Assembly: GCA_031369365.1 (NCBI GenBank)
Contig: JANMOP010000026.1
Coordinates: forward strand, 1-9,964
Reading direction: 5' to 3'
DNA from: Methylotenera_A sp031369365
GTDB taxonomy: Bacteria > Pseudomonadota > Gammaproteobacteria > Burkholderiales > Methylophilaceae
Length of the DNA stretch: 9,964 bases
Positions 1 through 5,735 of the stretch are shown here, in pieces. Numbering within the stretch: the first letter of the stretch is position 1; every line of letters begins with the position of its first letter. Under the pieces are notes generated by a model. It had not been told where the DNA came from. It saw nothing but the letters and a program-made list of their open reading frames with translations, and did not search any database. A program made the position numbers and the translations under genes.

Positions 1-477
1 GAGCCAGTTGAGTCTAAATACACAGCTGGTCAACCTTGGGTTGGTGCTACTTTAACGATGTTTGCTGGTCCTGACGGCGTAATGGGTGGCTTCGGCGCTT
101 ATGATCCTATGACTAACAAAAAAGTATGGTACAACAAAGAGAAGTTCTCTGCTTGGGGTGGTGCTTTAACAACCGCTTCAAACTTAGTGTTCTACGGAAC
201 TCTTGATCGTTGGTTAAAAGCTTTAGATGCACAATCAGGTAAAGAACTTTGGAAATTACAAGTGGGTTCTGGCGTGATTGGTAATGCGTTCACATACGGT
301 CACAAAGGTAAACAACACGTTGGCGTGCTATCAGGTATTGGTGGCTGGGCTGGCGTTGCGATGAACCTTGGTATGACTAACCCAACAGACGCACTTGGTG
401 CTGCTGGTGGTTATGCTGAACTAGTTAAATACAACGCTGCTCCTGGCGGCGGTGCTTTATCAGTATTCAAACTATAA
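1..477 (+). CDS. xoxF: XoxF-type PQQ-dependent methanol dehydrogenase, C-terminal 158 residues (5' end outside window)
   Basis: Periplasmic quinoprotein that oxidises methanol and passes electrons to a c-type cytochrome. The frame is open from base 1, so this is only the last quarter or so of a protein of about 600 residues. Visible are the beta-propeller tryptophan-docking motif ALDAQSGKELW (A-x-D-x3-G-K-x2-W), a degenerate copy AYDPMTNKKVW, and the conserved tail GGWAGVAMNLGMTNPTDALG. The protein stops at GGALSVFKL, without the further 20 or so residues that I recall for MxaF of the calcium enzyme. No small-subunit gene (mxaI) follows, and xoxJ and xoxG relatives do. That favours a lanthanide-dependent XoxF, possibly the XoxF4 type of Methylophilaceae. 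The diagnostic lanthanide-binding Asp, the PQQ pocket and the Cys-Cys ring are all upstream of the window, so XoxF versus MxaF is inference from tail and context. A strong terminator follows. Confidence 0.88.
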   Translation, partial: EPVESKYTAGQPWVGATLTMFAGPDGVMGGFGAYDPMTNKKVWYNKEKFSAWGGALTTASNLVFYGTLDRWLKALDAQSGKELWKLQVGSGVIGNAFTYGHKGKQHVGVLSGIGGWAGVAMNLGMTNPTDALGAAGGYAELVKYNAAPGGGALSVFKL

Positions 478-534
478 TTTTAGCTTACGGTTTTTAGTAA
501 GATTAAGTTGTAATTTAATACAAGTGCTCTAATA

Positions 535-565
535 AACACCTCGCTTTGGCGGGGTGTTTTTATTT
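535..565 (+). terminator. Rho-independent terminator of xoxF
   Basis: A 10-bp stem AACACCTCGC / GCGGGGTGTT (535-544 and 549-558, one T-G wobble) closes a four-base TTTG loop. It runs into TTTTATTT. It lies 58 bases after the xoxF stop and separates xoxF from xoxJ, so xoxJ needs its own promoter or read-through. Confidence 0.88.
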
Positions 566-777
566 AAACTGTCATCTAAAATATTAATTAGCCGTTATGG
601 TTAATGAGTTTAGTTAAAAATAAAAATTTGGTTACAATGCTTTGGTAATTAAAACTGGGGGTTGAGATAACTAGTAAGCGCTTATAGAACTTTTATTTTT
701 AGCGATACTCTCATGCAATAGTGTGATGTAATAGGGCGAATAATTTGTTCGCAATTTTAATATAAGGAAATATAACA
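566..777 (+). other. Leader region of xoxJ, no gene
   Basis: This AT-rich stretch between the xoxF terminator and xoxJ has no credible coding frame. It holds a candidate promoter (662-690) with a 10-bp palindrome in its spacer, and a small hairpin GCGAA / TTCGC (736-740 and 748-752, 7-base loop). The ribosome binding site AAGGAAA lies at 764-770, seven bases before the xoxJ ATG. A second possible -10 box, TACAAT (633-638), has no convincing -35 partner. Confidence 0.6.
662..690 (+). promoter_or_regulatory. Candidate sigma70 promoter of xoxJ with palindromic spacer
   Basis: TTGAGA (662-667, 5 of 6 to the -35 consensus) and TAGAAC (685-690, 4 of 6 to the -10) are separated by 17 bases. The spacer contains the perfect palindrome TAAGCGCTTA (675-684), where a repressor could block polymerase. 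The predicted start near 697 leaves a leader of about 80 bases. It is judged by eye only, and AT-rich DNA produces such matches by chance. Confidence 0.35.
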
Positions 778-1725
778 ATGTTGAAACAAATTAAGCAGCG
801 TAGTTTGGTTGCAGGTTTAACAACGCTTTTGCTAGTAACGGCGACAAGCGCCTACGCTGAAGATGCAGTTGGCCTAGATCTTAATTCAGGCCGAGGTGGC
901 GAGGCACAACGGGTGGATGATGGCACAGAATTTAGAGTATGTGCAGATCAAGATTTGATGCCGATGTCTAATTCAAAACAAGAAGGTTTTGAGAACAAAA
1001 TTGCAGAAGTCATCGCCAAAGATTTAGGCAAAAAACTGAGCTACCAATTTTGGTATGACCGTCAAGGTTTTTTACGTAATACACTTAATGCTAAGCGTTG
1101 TGACGTAGTAATGGGTACAGCGCAAGATAATGATGCCCTACGCACTTCAAAGCCTTATTATCGCTCTGGTAACGTGTGGGTGTGGCGTAAAGAAAGTAAA
1201 TTCAATATTAGCGATTGGGATGCGCCAGATTTACGTAAAGGCTTTATTGGTGTAATTGGTCAAAGCCCTGCCACTATTCCGATGAATGAAAAAGATCTCA
1301 TTCAAAACGCGCGCCCTTATCGTATGCAGCGCGATTTAAACTTGCCGCCAAGCTTTTTGATAGATGATTTAGCTAAAGGTGAAATAGACATTGCCGTTGT
1401 TTGGGGACCGATTGCGGGTTATTTTGCAAAAAATAATAAAATCCCTATGGAAGTTAGGCTAATCCCAGAATATGAAAATGCCAATGCAATTACCGCCGCA
1501 AAAGGTAAGCAATATTGGAACATTTCAATAGGTGTGCGTAAAGCTGATAAAGAACGTATGGCAATGATAGATGCTGCCTTAGTGCGTAATAAAGACAAGA
1601 TTGATAAAATCTTAGAAGACTACGGTGTGCCGCATGTGCCTGTTATTGCAGATGATAGCATCGTTAAATTAACGCACAAAAAATCAGATGCAGCTCGTGG
1701 TGCAATCGTGCCTAAATCCGAGTAG
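778..1725 (+). CDS. xoxJ: MxaJ/XoxJ-family periplasmic binding protein associated with quinoprotein methanol dehydrogenase
   Basis: A 315-residue protein of the quinoprotein-dehydrogenase-associated branch of the solute-binding proteins. Members are encoded beside mxaF or xoxF and are thought to help assemble or activate the dehydrogenase rather than serve an ABC transporter. No permease or ATPase gene is nearby. A Sec signal peptide (residues 1-27, basic N-terminus then a Leu/Thr/Val-rich core) ends at AYA, with cleavage before EDAVG. The family signature is clear: RVCADQDLMPMSNSKQEGFE (about 53-72) and KRCDVVMGTAQDND (about 106-119). Cys55 and Cys108 are conserved in these motifs and may pair. 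The second half (about 150-300) has the usual binding-protein lobe, including DIAVVWGPIAGYFA. The ATG has the ribosome binding site AAGGAAA seven bases upstream. xoxG follows after 129 bases. The gene symbol rests on context; MxaJ-like is the safe family name. Confidence 0.9.
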   Translation: MLKQIKQRSLVAGLTTLLLVTATSAYAEDAVGLDLNSGRGGEAQRVDDGTEFRVCADQDLMPMSNSKQEGFENKIAEVIAKDLGKKLSYQFWYDRQGFLRNTLNAKRCDVVMGTAQDNDALRTSKPYYRSGNVWVWRKESKFNISDWDAPDLRKGFIGVIGQSPATIPMNEKDLIQNARPYRMQRDLNLPPSFLIDDLAKGEIDIAVVWGPIAGYFAKNNKIPMEVRLIPEYENANAITAAKGKQYWNISIGVRKADKERMAMIDAALVRNKDKIDKILEDYGVPHVPVIADDSIVKLTHKKSDAARGAIVPKSE

Positions 1726-1844
1726 AATGTCGTTTTTATTTTGTGACAAATTAATGTCAACCAAGTAGAAAGATATTCGTTAAATTAGCAAACGTTCGAG
1801 ATGCAGGTGCATGTAAGACGTTGCTCACATTGTATATATAAATT

Positions 1845-1850
1845 AGGAGA
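1845..1850 (+). promoter_or_regulatory. Ribosome binding site that fixes the xoxG start
   Basis: AGGAGA lies four bases before the ATG at 1855. The upstream in-frame ATG at 1801 has no such site. The 18 extra residues it would add would bury the signal peptide behind a Cys/His-rich stretch. Confidence 0.8.
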
Positions 1851-1854
1851 TAAC

Positions 1855-2418
1855 ATGTTTGGCAATAAAGCAATCAAGTCAACTTTAGTGGTTACTATGT
1901 TGGCAATAGCAGGTCTTACACTTTCGTTTCAAGCAAATGCGGCGTGTAAATTAGTTTCTACCAAAGATGGTTCACCTTTGGCAATTAAAGCAGTTGATAC
2001 CGACTCTGCGGAGGCAAAACAGTTTTTAGAAACTTGTGTTAATCCGTACACAAAAATGTACTTGGCAGATGCAGAAGCAGCTAAAAAAGGTAAAAAAGAA
2101 TATAACTATAATAATTGTACAGGTTGCCACGGTGGTAAGTTAGAAGGCATTATGGCGCCATCATTGAGCAAAAATACCGCTGGCGGACAAGGTGCCTTTG
2201 ACCAAAAATGGGTTTATCCTAAAAATTCTACCGACAAAGGTATGTTTGAATCAATCGCAGGCGGTACACCAGCAGTTTCAGGTGGTCCTATGTTTGTTTG
2301 GCACAATCAATTGCCAGACAAAACAGGTGACGGCTTATCGACTGATCAGATTTTAAAAGCAATTGCTTATATTCGTACACAGTACAAAGGCGATGGTGCA
2401 AAAGATTGGTTAAAGTAA
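1855..2418 (+). CDS. xoxG: Cytochrome c-L-like protein, probable electron acceptor of XoxF (XoxG)
   Basis: A 187-residue periplasmic monohaem c-type cytochrome expected to take electrons from the PQQ dehydrogenase and deliver them towards a terminal oxidase. The start at 1855 is chosen for its strong ribosome binding site and because it gives a clean Sec signal peptide, residues 1-29 ending FQANA before ACKLV. The haem motif is CTGCH (Cys88, Cys91, His92) within NNCTGCHGGKLEG, which matches MxaG/XoxG proteins. The probable distal ligand is Met146 in GGPMFVWH. Two further Cys (31 and 61) are conserved in the next gene and could form a disulphide. The C-terminal helix LSTDQILKAIAYIRTQY is typical of class I cytochromes. 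It lies 129 bases after xoxJ with no terminator between them, so co-transcription is possible. Its paralogue follows at 2512. Partner choice is inferred from context. Confidence 0.88.
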   Translation: MFGNKAIKSTLVVTMLAIAGLTLSFQANAACKLVSTKDGSPLAIKAVDTDSAEAKQFLETCVNPYTKMYLADAEAAKKGKKEYNYNNCTGCHGGKLEGIMAPSLSKNTAGGQGAFDQKWVYPKNSTDKGMFESIAGGTPAVSGGPMFVWHNQLPDKTGDGLSTDQILKAIAYIRTQYKGDGAKDWLK

Positions 2419-2438
2419 GCTCTTAACCAAGTTATTTG

Positions 2439-2467
2439 CTAACAAAATCAAACGGCTACTGTATAAT
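2439..2467 (+). promoter_or_regulatory. Candidate promoter with its -10 box in a terminator loop
   Basis: CTAACA (2439-2444, 4 of 6 to TTGACA), a 17-base spacer and a perfect TATAAT (2462-2467). The -10 hexamer is the loop of the xoxG terminator and the spacer contains the 5' arm. Transcription would begin near 2474, inside the 3' arm, so the new RNA could not form the hairpin and would read straight into the lipoprotein cytochrome gene. Only about 30 bases lie between the terminator and that gene, leaving little other room for a promoter. Confidence 0.35.
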
Positions 2468-2484
2468 TGCAGTAGCCGTTTTTT
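2450..2484 (+). terminator. Rho-independent terminator of xoxG
   Basis: A perfect 12-bp stem AAACGGCTACTG / CAGTAGCCGTTT (2450-2461 and 2470-2481) with the 8-base loop TATAATTG, running into a T tract to 2484. Almost the same stem recurs after the next gene (3138-3168). Confidence 0.88.
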
Positions 2485-2511
2485 ATGTATTAATTATTTG
2501 GAGATACTCTT

Positions 2512-3120
2512 ATGATGCGATTCAAGGTTGGTTTTTTGTTGGCTTTGACCCTGTCTATTTTAACCGCTTGTAATAAAGCAGATAATGCGGCTGCTACGTC
2601 TGCTGCTAGTGCATCAAACACAGCCAGTAATACTGATGGTGGCGGTTGTAATTTTGTTTCTACCATTGATGGTAAGCCTTTTGTTATTAAAGCGGTAGAT
2701 ACAGATACGCCAGAGGCAAAAGAGTTTTTAAAAACGTGTATTAATCCCTATACAAAAATTTATATGGCAGATGCAGAAGCGGCTAAAAAAGGCAAAAGAG
2801 AATACAACTACAATAATTGCACTGGCTGCCATGGTGGTAAATTAGAAGGCGTTATGGCGCCATCATTGAGTAAAAATACCGCTGGAGGTCAAGGCGCGTA
2901 TGATCAAAAATGGGTTTATGCAAAAAATGCAACGGATAAAGGCATGTTTGAATCGATAGCTGCTGGCACACCTGGCACTTCAGGAGGTGCAATGTTTGTT
3001 TGGCATAACCAATTGCCAGGTAAAACAGGTGATGGTTTAACTACAGATCAAATTATTAAAATAATTGCCTTTATTCGTACTGAATATAAAGGCGATGGAG
3101 AAAAAACTTGGATGAACTGA
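2512..3120 (+). CDS. Lipoprotein cytochrome c, tandem paralogue of XoxG
   Basis: A 202-residue monohaem c-type cytochrome built as a lipoprotein. The N-terminus is a type II signal peptide with lipobox LTAC (Cys20, next residue Asn, not the Asp inner-membrane retention signal known from enterobacteria). It is followed by a flexible Ala/Ser/Thr/Asn linker (about 21-45) and the cytochrome domain (46-202). Over 157 residues this domain aligns without gaps to the preceding XoxG at roughly 80% identity by eye. It keeps CTGCH (Cys103, Cys106, His107), the candidate distal Met161 and the two extra Cys (46 and 76). The likely role is a membrane-tethered electron carrier from XoxF or from soluble XoxG. 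GGAGA at 2500-2504 serves the ATG at 2512; an ATG directly after it (2515) is also possible. It lies between two near-identical terminators. The function is inferred from homology and position. Confidence 0.85.
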   Translation: MMRFKVGFLLALTLSILTACNKADNAAATSAASASNTASNTDGGGCNFVSTIDGKPFVIKAVDTDTPEAKEFLKTCINPYTKIYMADAEAAKKGKREYNYNNCTGCHGGKLEGVMAPSLSKNTAGGQGAYDQKWVYAKNATDKGMFESIAAGTPGTSGGAMFVWHNQLPGKTGDGLTTDQIIKIIAFIRTEYKGDGEKTWMN

Positions 3121-3137
3121 GTTTTTCGATATAAGCT

Positions 3138-3168
3138 AACGGCTGCTGGTAAATACAGTAGCCGTTTT
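3138..3168 (+). terminator. Rho-independent terminator of the lipoprotein cytochrome gene
   Basis: Stem AACGGCTGCTG / CAGTAGCCGTT (3138-3148 and 3156-3166, 11 bp with one G-T wobble), loop GTAAATA, then a short T run. The 3' arm is identical to that of the terminator at 2450-2484 and the 5' arm differs by one base, which indicates common origin. The T tract is short (TTTT then G), so read-through into ndh is plausible. Confidence 0.75.
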
Positions 3169-3200
3169 GTATTTTAAGCATCAGTATTAAAAAGGCTAAC

Positions 3201-4532
3201 TTGAATAACTCATCAGAAAATAATTTACATCATATTGTGATTGTAGGCGGCGGTGCTGGTGGTCTAGAGCTTGCAACGCGGCTAGGTAATAGTTTAGGTA
3301 AGCATAAAAAAGCTGAAATCACGCTGATTGATAGCACAAGAACGCACATGTGGAAGCCTTTACTACATGAAATTGCTGCTGGTAGCATGAACCCAGATAA
3401 GCACCAACTTGAGTATTTGGCACAAGCACACTGGCATCATTTTCATTTTCGCCTCGGCCGTATGGATGGCTTAAATCGCGCTTCAAAAGAGGTCACCATT
3501 GCGCCGTACTTTGACGAAGATGGTGCGGAAGTGATTCCACGCCGCACCTTTAGATACGATTCATTAGTGATAGCAATAGGAAGCACAACCAATGATTTTG
3601 GCATAAAAGGTGCGCTTGAGTACTCGATTGCGCTAGATACGCAAGAACAAGCCGAAAAATTTCATCGCCGTTTGCATAACGCTTTAGTGCGCGCCCAAAC
3701 GCAATCTGCCCCAGTACATCCTGGTCAACTAGAAGTGGTAATCGTAGGTGCAGGTGCTACAGGCGTGGAATTGGCGGCAGAGCTGCACAACACCACACGC
3801 GAACTGGCAGCTTATGGCCTAGACAAAATTGATGCTGACCGTGATATTAAAATCTCGATTATTGAAGCCAGCGAGCGTGTATTGCCTGCGCTACCGCCCA
3901 AACTTTCAGGAGCGGTAGATTTAGAGCTAAAAAAATTAAATGTACAAGTGTTTGCAGGTGAACGGGTGACGGAAGTATCCGACAAGGGAGTGCACACGCA
4001 TAGTGGACGCTTCTTCCCATCGGAGCTTGTTGTGTGGGCGGCTGGCATTAAAGCGCCAGAATTTTTGAAACAGTTGGATGGTTTAGAAACCAATCGCATT
4101 AATCAACTCGTTGTCAAACAAACCTTACAAACTACGATGGATGAGAGCATTTTTGCGTTTGGTGATTGCGCGGCATGCCCGTGGATAGGGCATGATGGCA
4201 ATGTACCGCCACGCGCTCAAGCCGCACATCAGCAAGCATCATTATTGGCTAAAACCATGAAAAAGCGTGTTGCTAAGGAAATAATGCTACCGAATTATCA
4301 TTACCGTGATTATGGCTCATTAGTCAATTTAGGACGTTATTCAACCGTGGGTAGCTTAATGGGTGCGCTTTCAGGCGGTAGCATGTACATTGAAGGTTTA
4401 TTTGCACGCCTGATGTATCAATCACTCTACAAAATGCATTTAATGACTTTGCATGGCATGGCAGAAGTTATTTTGCAAACATTAGCTAGAATGATTACAC
4501 GGCGTACCGAGGCCAAGGTAAAGCTGCATTAA
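3201..4532 (+). CDS. ndh: Type II NADH:quinone oxidoreductase (non-proton-pumping NADH dehydrogenase)
   Basis: A single-subunit FAD enzyme on the cytoplasmic face of the membrane that moves electrons from NADH to quinone without pumping protons. At 443 residues it fits the family (about 430). It shows the N-terminal FAD-binding GGGAGGLE (16-23) after a beta strand, the second dinucleotide-binding motif GAGATG (183-188) for NADH, and the third motif FAFGDCAACP with Asp322 for FAD. The C-terminal region has the usual LGRYSTVGSLMG segment and an amphipathic tail ending in basic residues (ITRRTEAKVKLH), the expected membrane anchor. The start is TTG: AAAGG (3191-3195) lies five bases upstream, an in-frame stop lies at 3159-3161, and the next Met falls after the FAD motif. 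There is little room for a promoter after the preceding terminator. It converges on lplT, overlapping it by four bases. Confidence 0.92.
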   Translation: MNNSSENNLHHIVIVGGGAGGLELATRLGNSLGKHKKAEITLIDSTRTHMWKPLLHEIAAGSMNPDKHQLEYLAQAHWHHFHFRLGRMDGLNRASKEVTIAPYFDEDGAEVIPRRTFRYDSLVIAIGSTTNDFGIKGALEYSIALDTQEQAEKFHRRLHNALVRAQTQSAPVHPGQLEVVIVGAGATGVELAAELHNTTRELAAYGLDKIDADRDIKISIIEASERVLPALPPKLSGAVDLELKKLNVQVFAGERVTEVSDKGVHTHSGRFFPSELVVWAAGIKAPEFLKQLDGLETNRINQLVVKQTLQTTMDESIFAFGDCAACPWIGHDGNVPPRAQAAHQQASLLAKTMKKRVAKEIMLPNYHYRDYGSLVNLGRYSTVGSLMGALSGGSMYIEGLFARLMYQSLYKMHLMTLHGMAEVILQTLARMITRRTEAKVKLH

Positions 4533-5713
4533 AAATCAATGCCTGCTTGAGAAACAACTTTGTTACGGTATAACTTGTTGATAATGCTCATGCTAACAAT
4601 GATAAAAGCGCCAAATGCGATAATAATCGCATTAATTGCAACATCAGCTTTTACCATTAACAAATAAAATCCCAGCATAATCAAAATGCCGATATGTTCA
4701 TTAAAGTTTTGAACAGCAATAGAGTGTCCTGCGCCAATTAAGTGATGTCCACGATGTTGCAATAAGGCGTTAAGTGGCACGACAAAAAACCCACTTAATG
4801 CACCTATAAAAAATAGTAACAATGCTGCCATGTGCCAATCACTCACAAACGCCATTAATACAACCAGCAAGCCCATGATAATGCCCGCTGGCAACACTTT
4901 GGTAGAACCCTCTAACGTGATATAGCGGGATGCAACAGCTGAGCCTACCGCAATGCCAATTGCCACAGTGGCAATCAGTTGCGTAGCTTGTTCTATATCA
5001 AATTTTAAAGCGATGGCCGCCCATGCCAGCACAACTAACCTTAATGTGGCGCCTGCGCCCCAAAAAAGCGTGGTAACAGCGAGTGAGACTTGGCCTAGCG
5101 GGTCTTTCCAAAGCGTTATAAATGCATGCCAAAAGTCTCTCAACATATAAAAAGCGCTTTTACTTTCTAATTTTATTTCTATGGGTAATTTGGGAATAAA
5201 GTAATTAAAAAAAGCGGCAGTGATGTACAGCCCTGCAATAATCACCATTGCAAAATGCGGGTCATCACTCGCTAATTTGCCGCCTATAATTGCGCCTGCA
5301 ATAATGGCAGTGACCGTTGAGCCTTCCATCCATCCATTGGCCTTCACTAACAAATGACTAGGTAGCATTTCTGTCAGTATGCCGTATTTTGCAGGAGAAT
5401 ACGCAGCAGCGCCAATACCAACGATGCCATACGAGTACAGCGGTGGAACACCCAATATCATGGCTAAGCAGCCTAATACTTTTACCGAGTTAGAGAAAAA
5501 CATGACACTACCTTTTGGATAAGCATCAGCAATAGAACCGACAAAAGGCGCAAGTAAAATATAAGAAATTACGAAAAACTGCTGCAAAAGCGGCGTGTGC
5601 CAATCAGGAGAATTTAATTCTGCAAGTAGGGCAATGGCCGCAAATAATAAGGCATTGTCTGCTAAAGCAGAAAAGAATTGTGCAACTAAAAGGGTGTAAA
5701 AACCTTTTTTCAT
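4529..5713 (-). CDS. lplT: Lysophospholipid transporter LplT (major facilitator superfamily)
   Basis: An inner-membrane protein of 394 residues (E. coli LplT is 397) that flips lysophospholipids from the outer to the inner leaflet for re-acylation. It is hydrophobic throughout with about twelve probable membrane segments. Motifs that I recall from E. coli LplT are present: AQFFSALADNALLFA (11-25), LAPFVGSIADAYPKG (54-68), GVGAAAYSPAKYGIL-like GIGAAAYSPAKYGIL (99-113), TLFWGAGATLRL (215-226) and FFVVPLNALLQHRG (309-322). In enterobacteria lplT sits with aas, the acyltransferase; aas is not adjacent here. It is the last gene of the probable bcp-phoH-lplT operon, 22 bases after phoH. The ATG is preceded by an A-rich stretch with no clear Shine-Dalgarno sequence. 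Its TAA shares the palindrome TTAA with the ndh stop. Confidence 0.93.
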   Translation of the reverse strand: MKKGFYTLLVAQFFSALADNALLFAAIALLAELNSPDWHTPLLQQFFVISYILLAPFVGSIADAYPKGSVMFFSNSVKVLGCLAMILGVPPLYSYGIVGIGAAAYSPAKYGILTEMLPSHLLVKANGWMEGSTVTAIIAGAIIGGKLASDDPHFAMVIIAGLYITAAFFNYFIPKLPIEIKLESKSAFYMLRDFWHAFITLWKDPLGQVSLAVTTLFWGAGATLRLVVLAWAAIALKFDIEQATQLIATVAIGIAVGSAVASRYITLEGSTKVLPAGIIMGLLVVLMAFVSDWHMAALLLFFIGALSGFFVVPLNALLQHRGHHLIGAGHSIAVQNFNEHIGILIMLGFYLLMVKADVAINAIIIAFGAFIIVSMSIINKLYRNKVVSQAGIDF

Positions 5714-5735
5714 TTACTTTTTTACACCATTTTGG

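Noticed and set aside
633..638. TACAAT as the -10 box of xoxJ
   Set aside because: No acceptable -35 hexamer lies 16-18 bases upstream, and the pair at 662-690 is better.
1801..1854. Upstream ATG at 1801 as the start of xoxG
   Set aside because: It would put 18 Cys/His/Arg-containing residues before a clean signal peptide and has no ribosome binding site. AGGAGA directly precedes the ATG at 1855.
3812..4099. 95-codon open frame on the minus strand inside ndh
   Set aside because: It lies opposite the strongly conserved NADH-binding half of ndh, has no ribosome binding site and no recognisable domain. It is a frame shadow.
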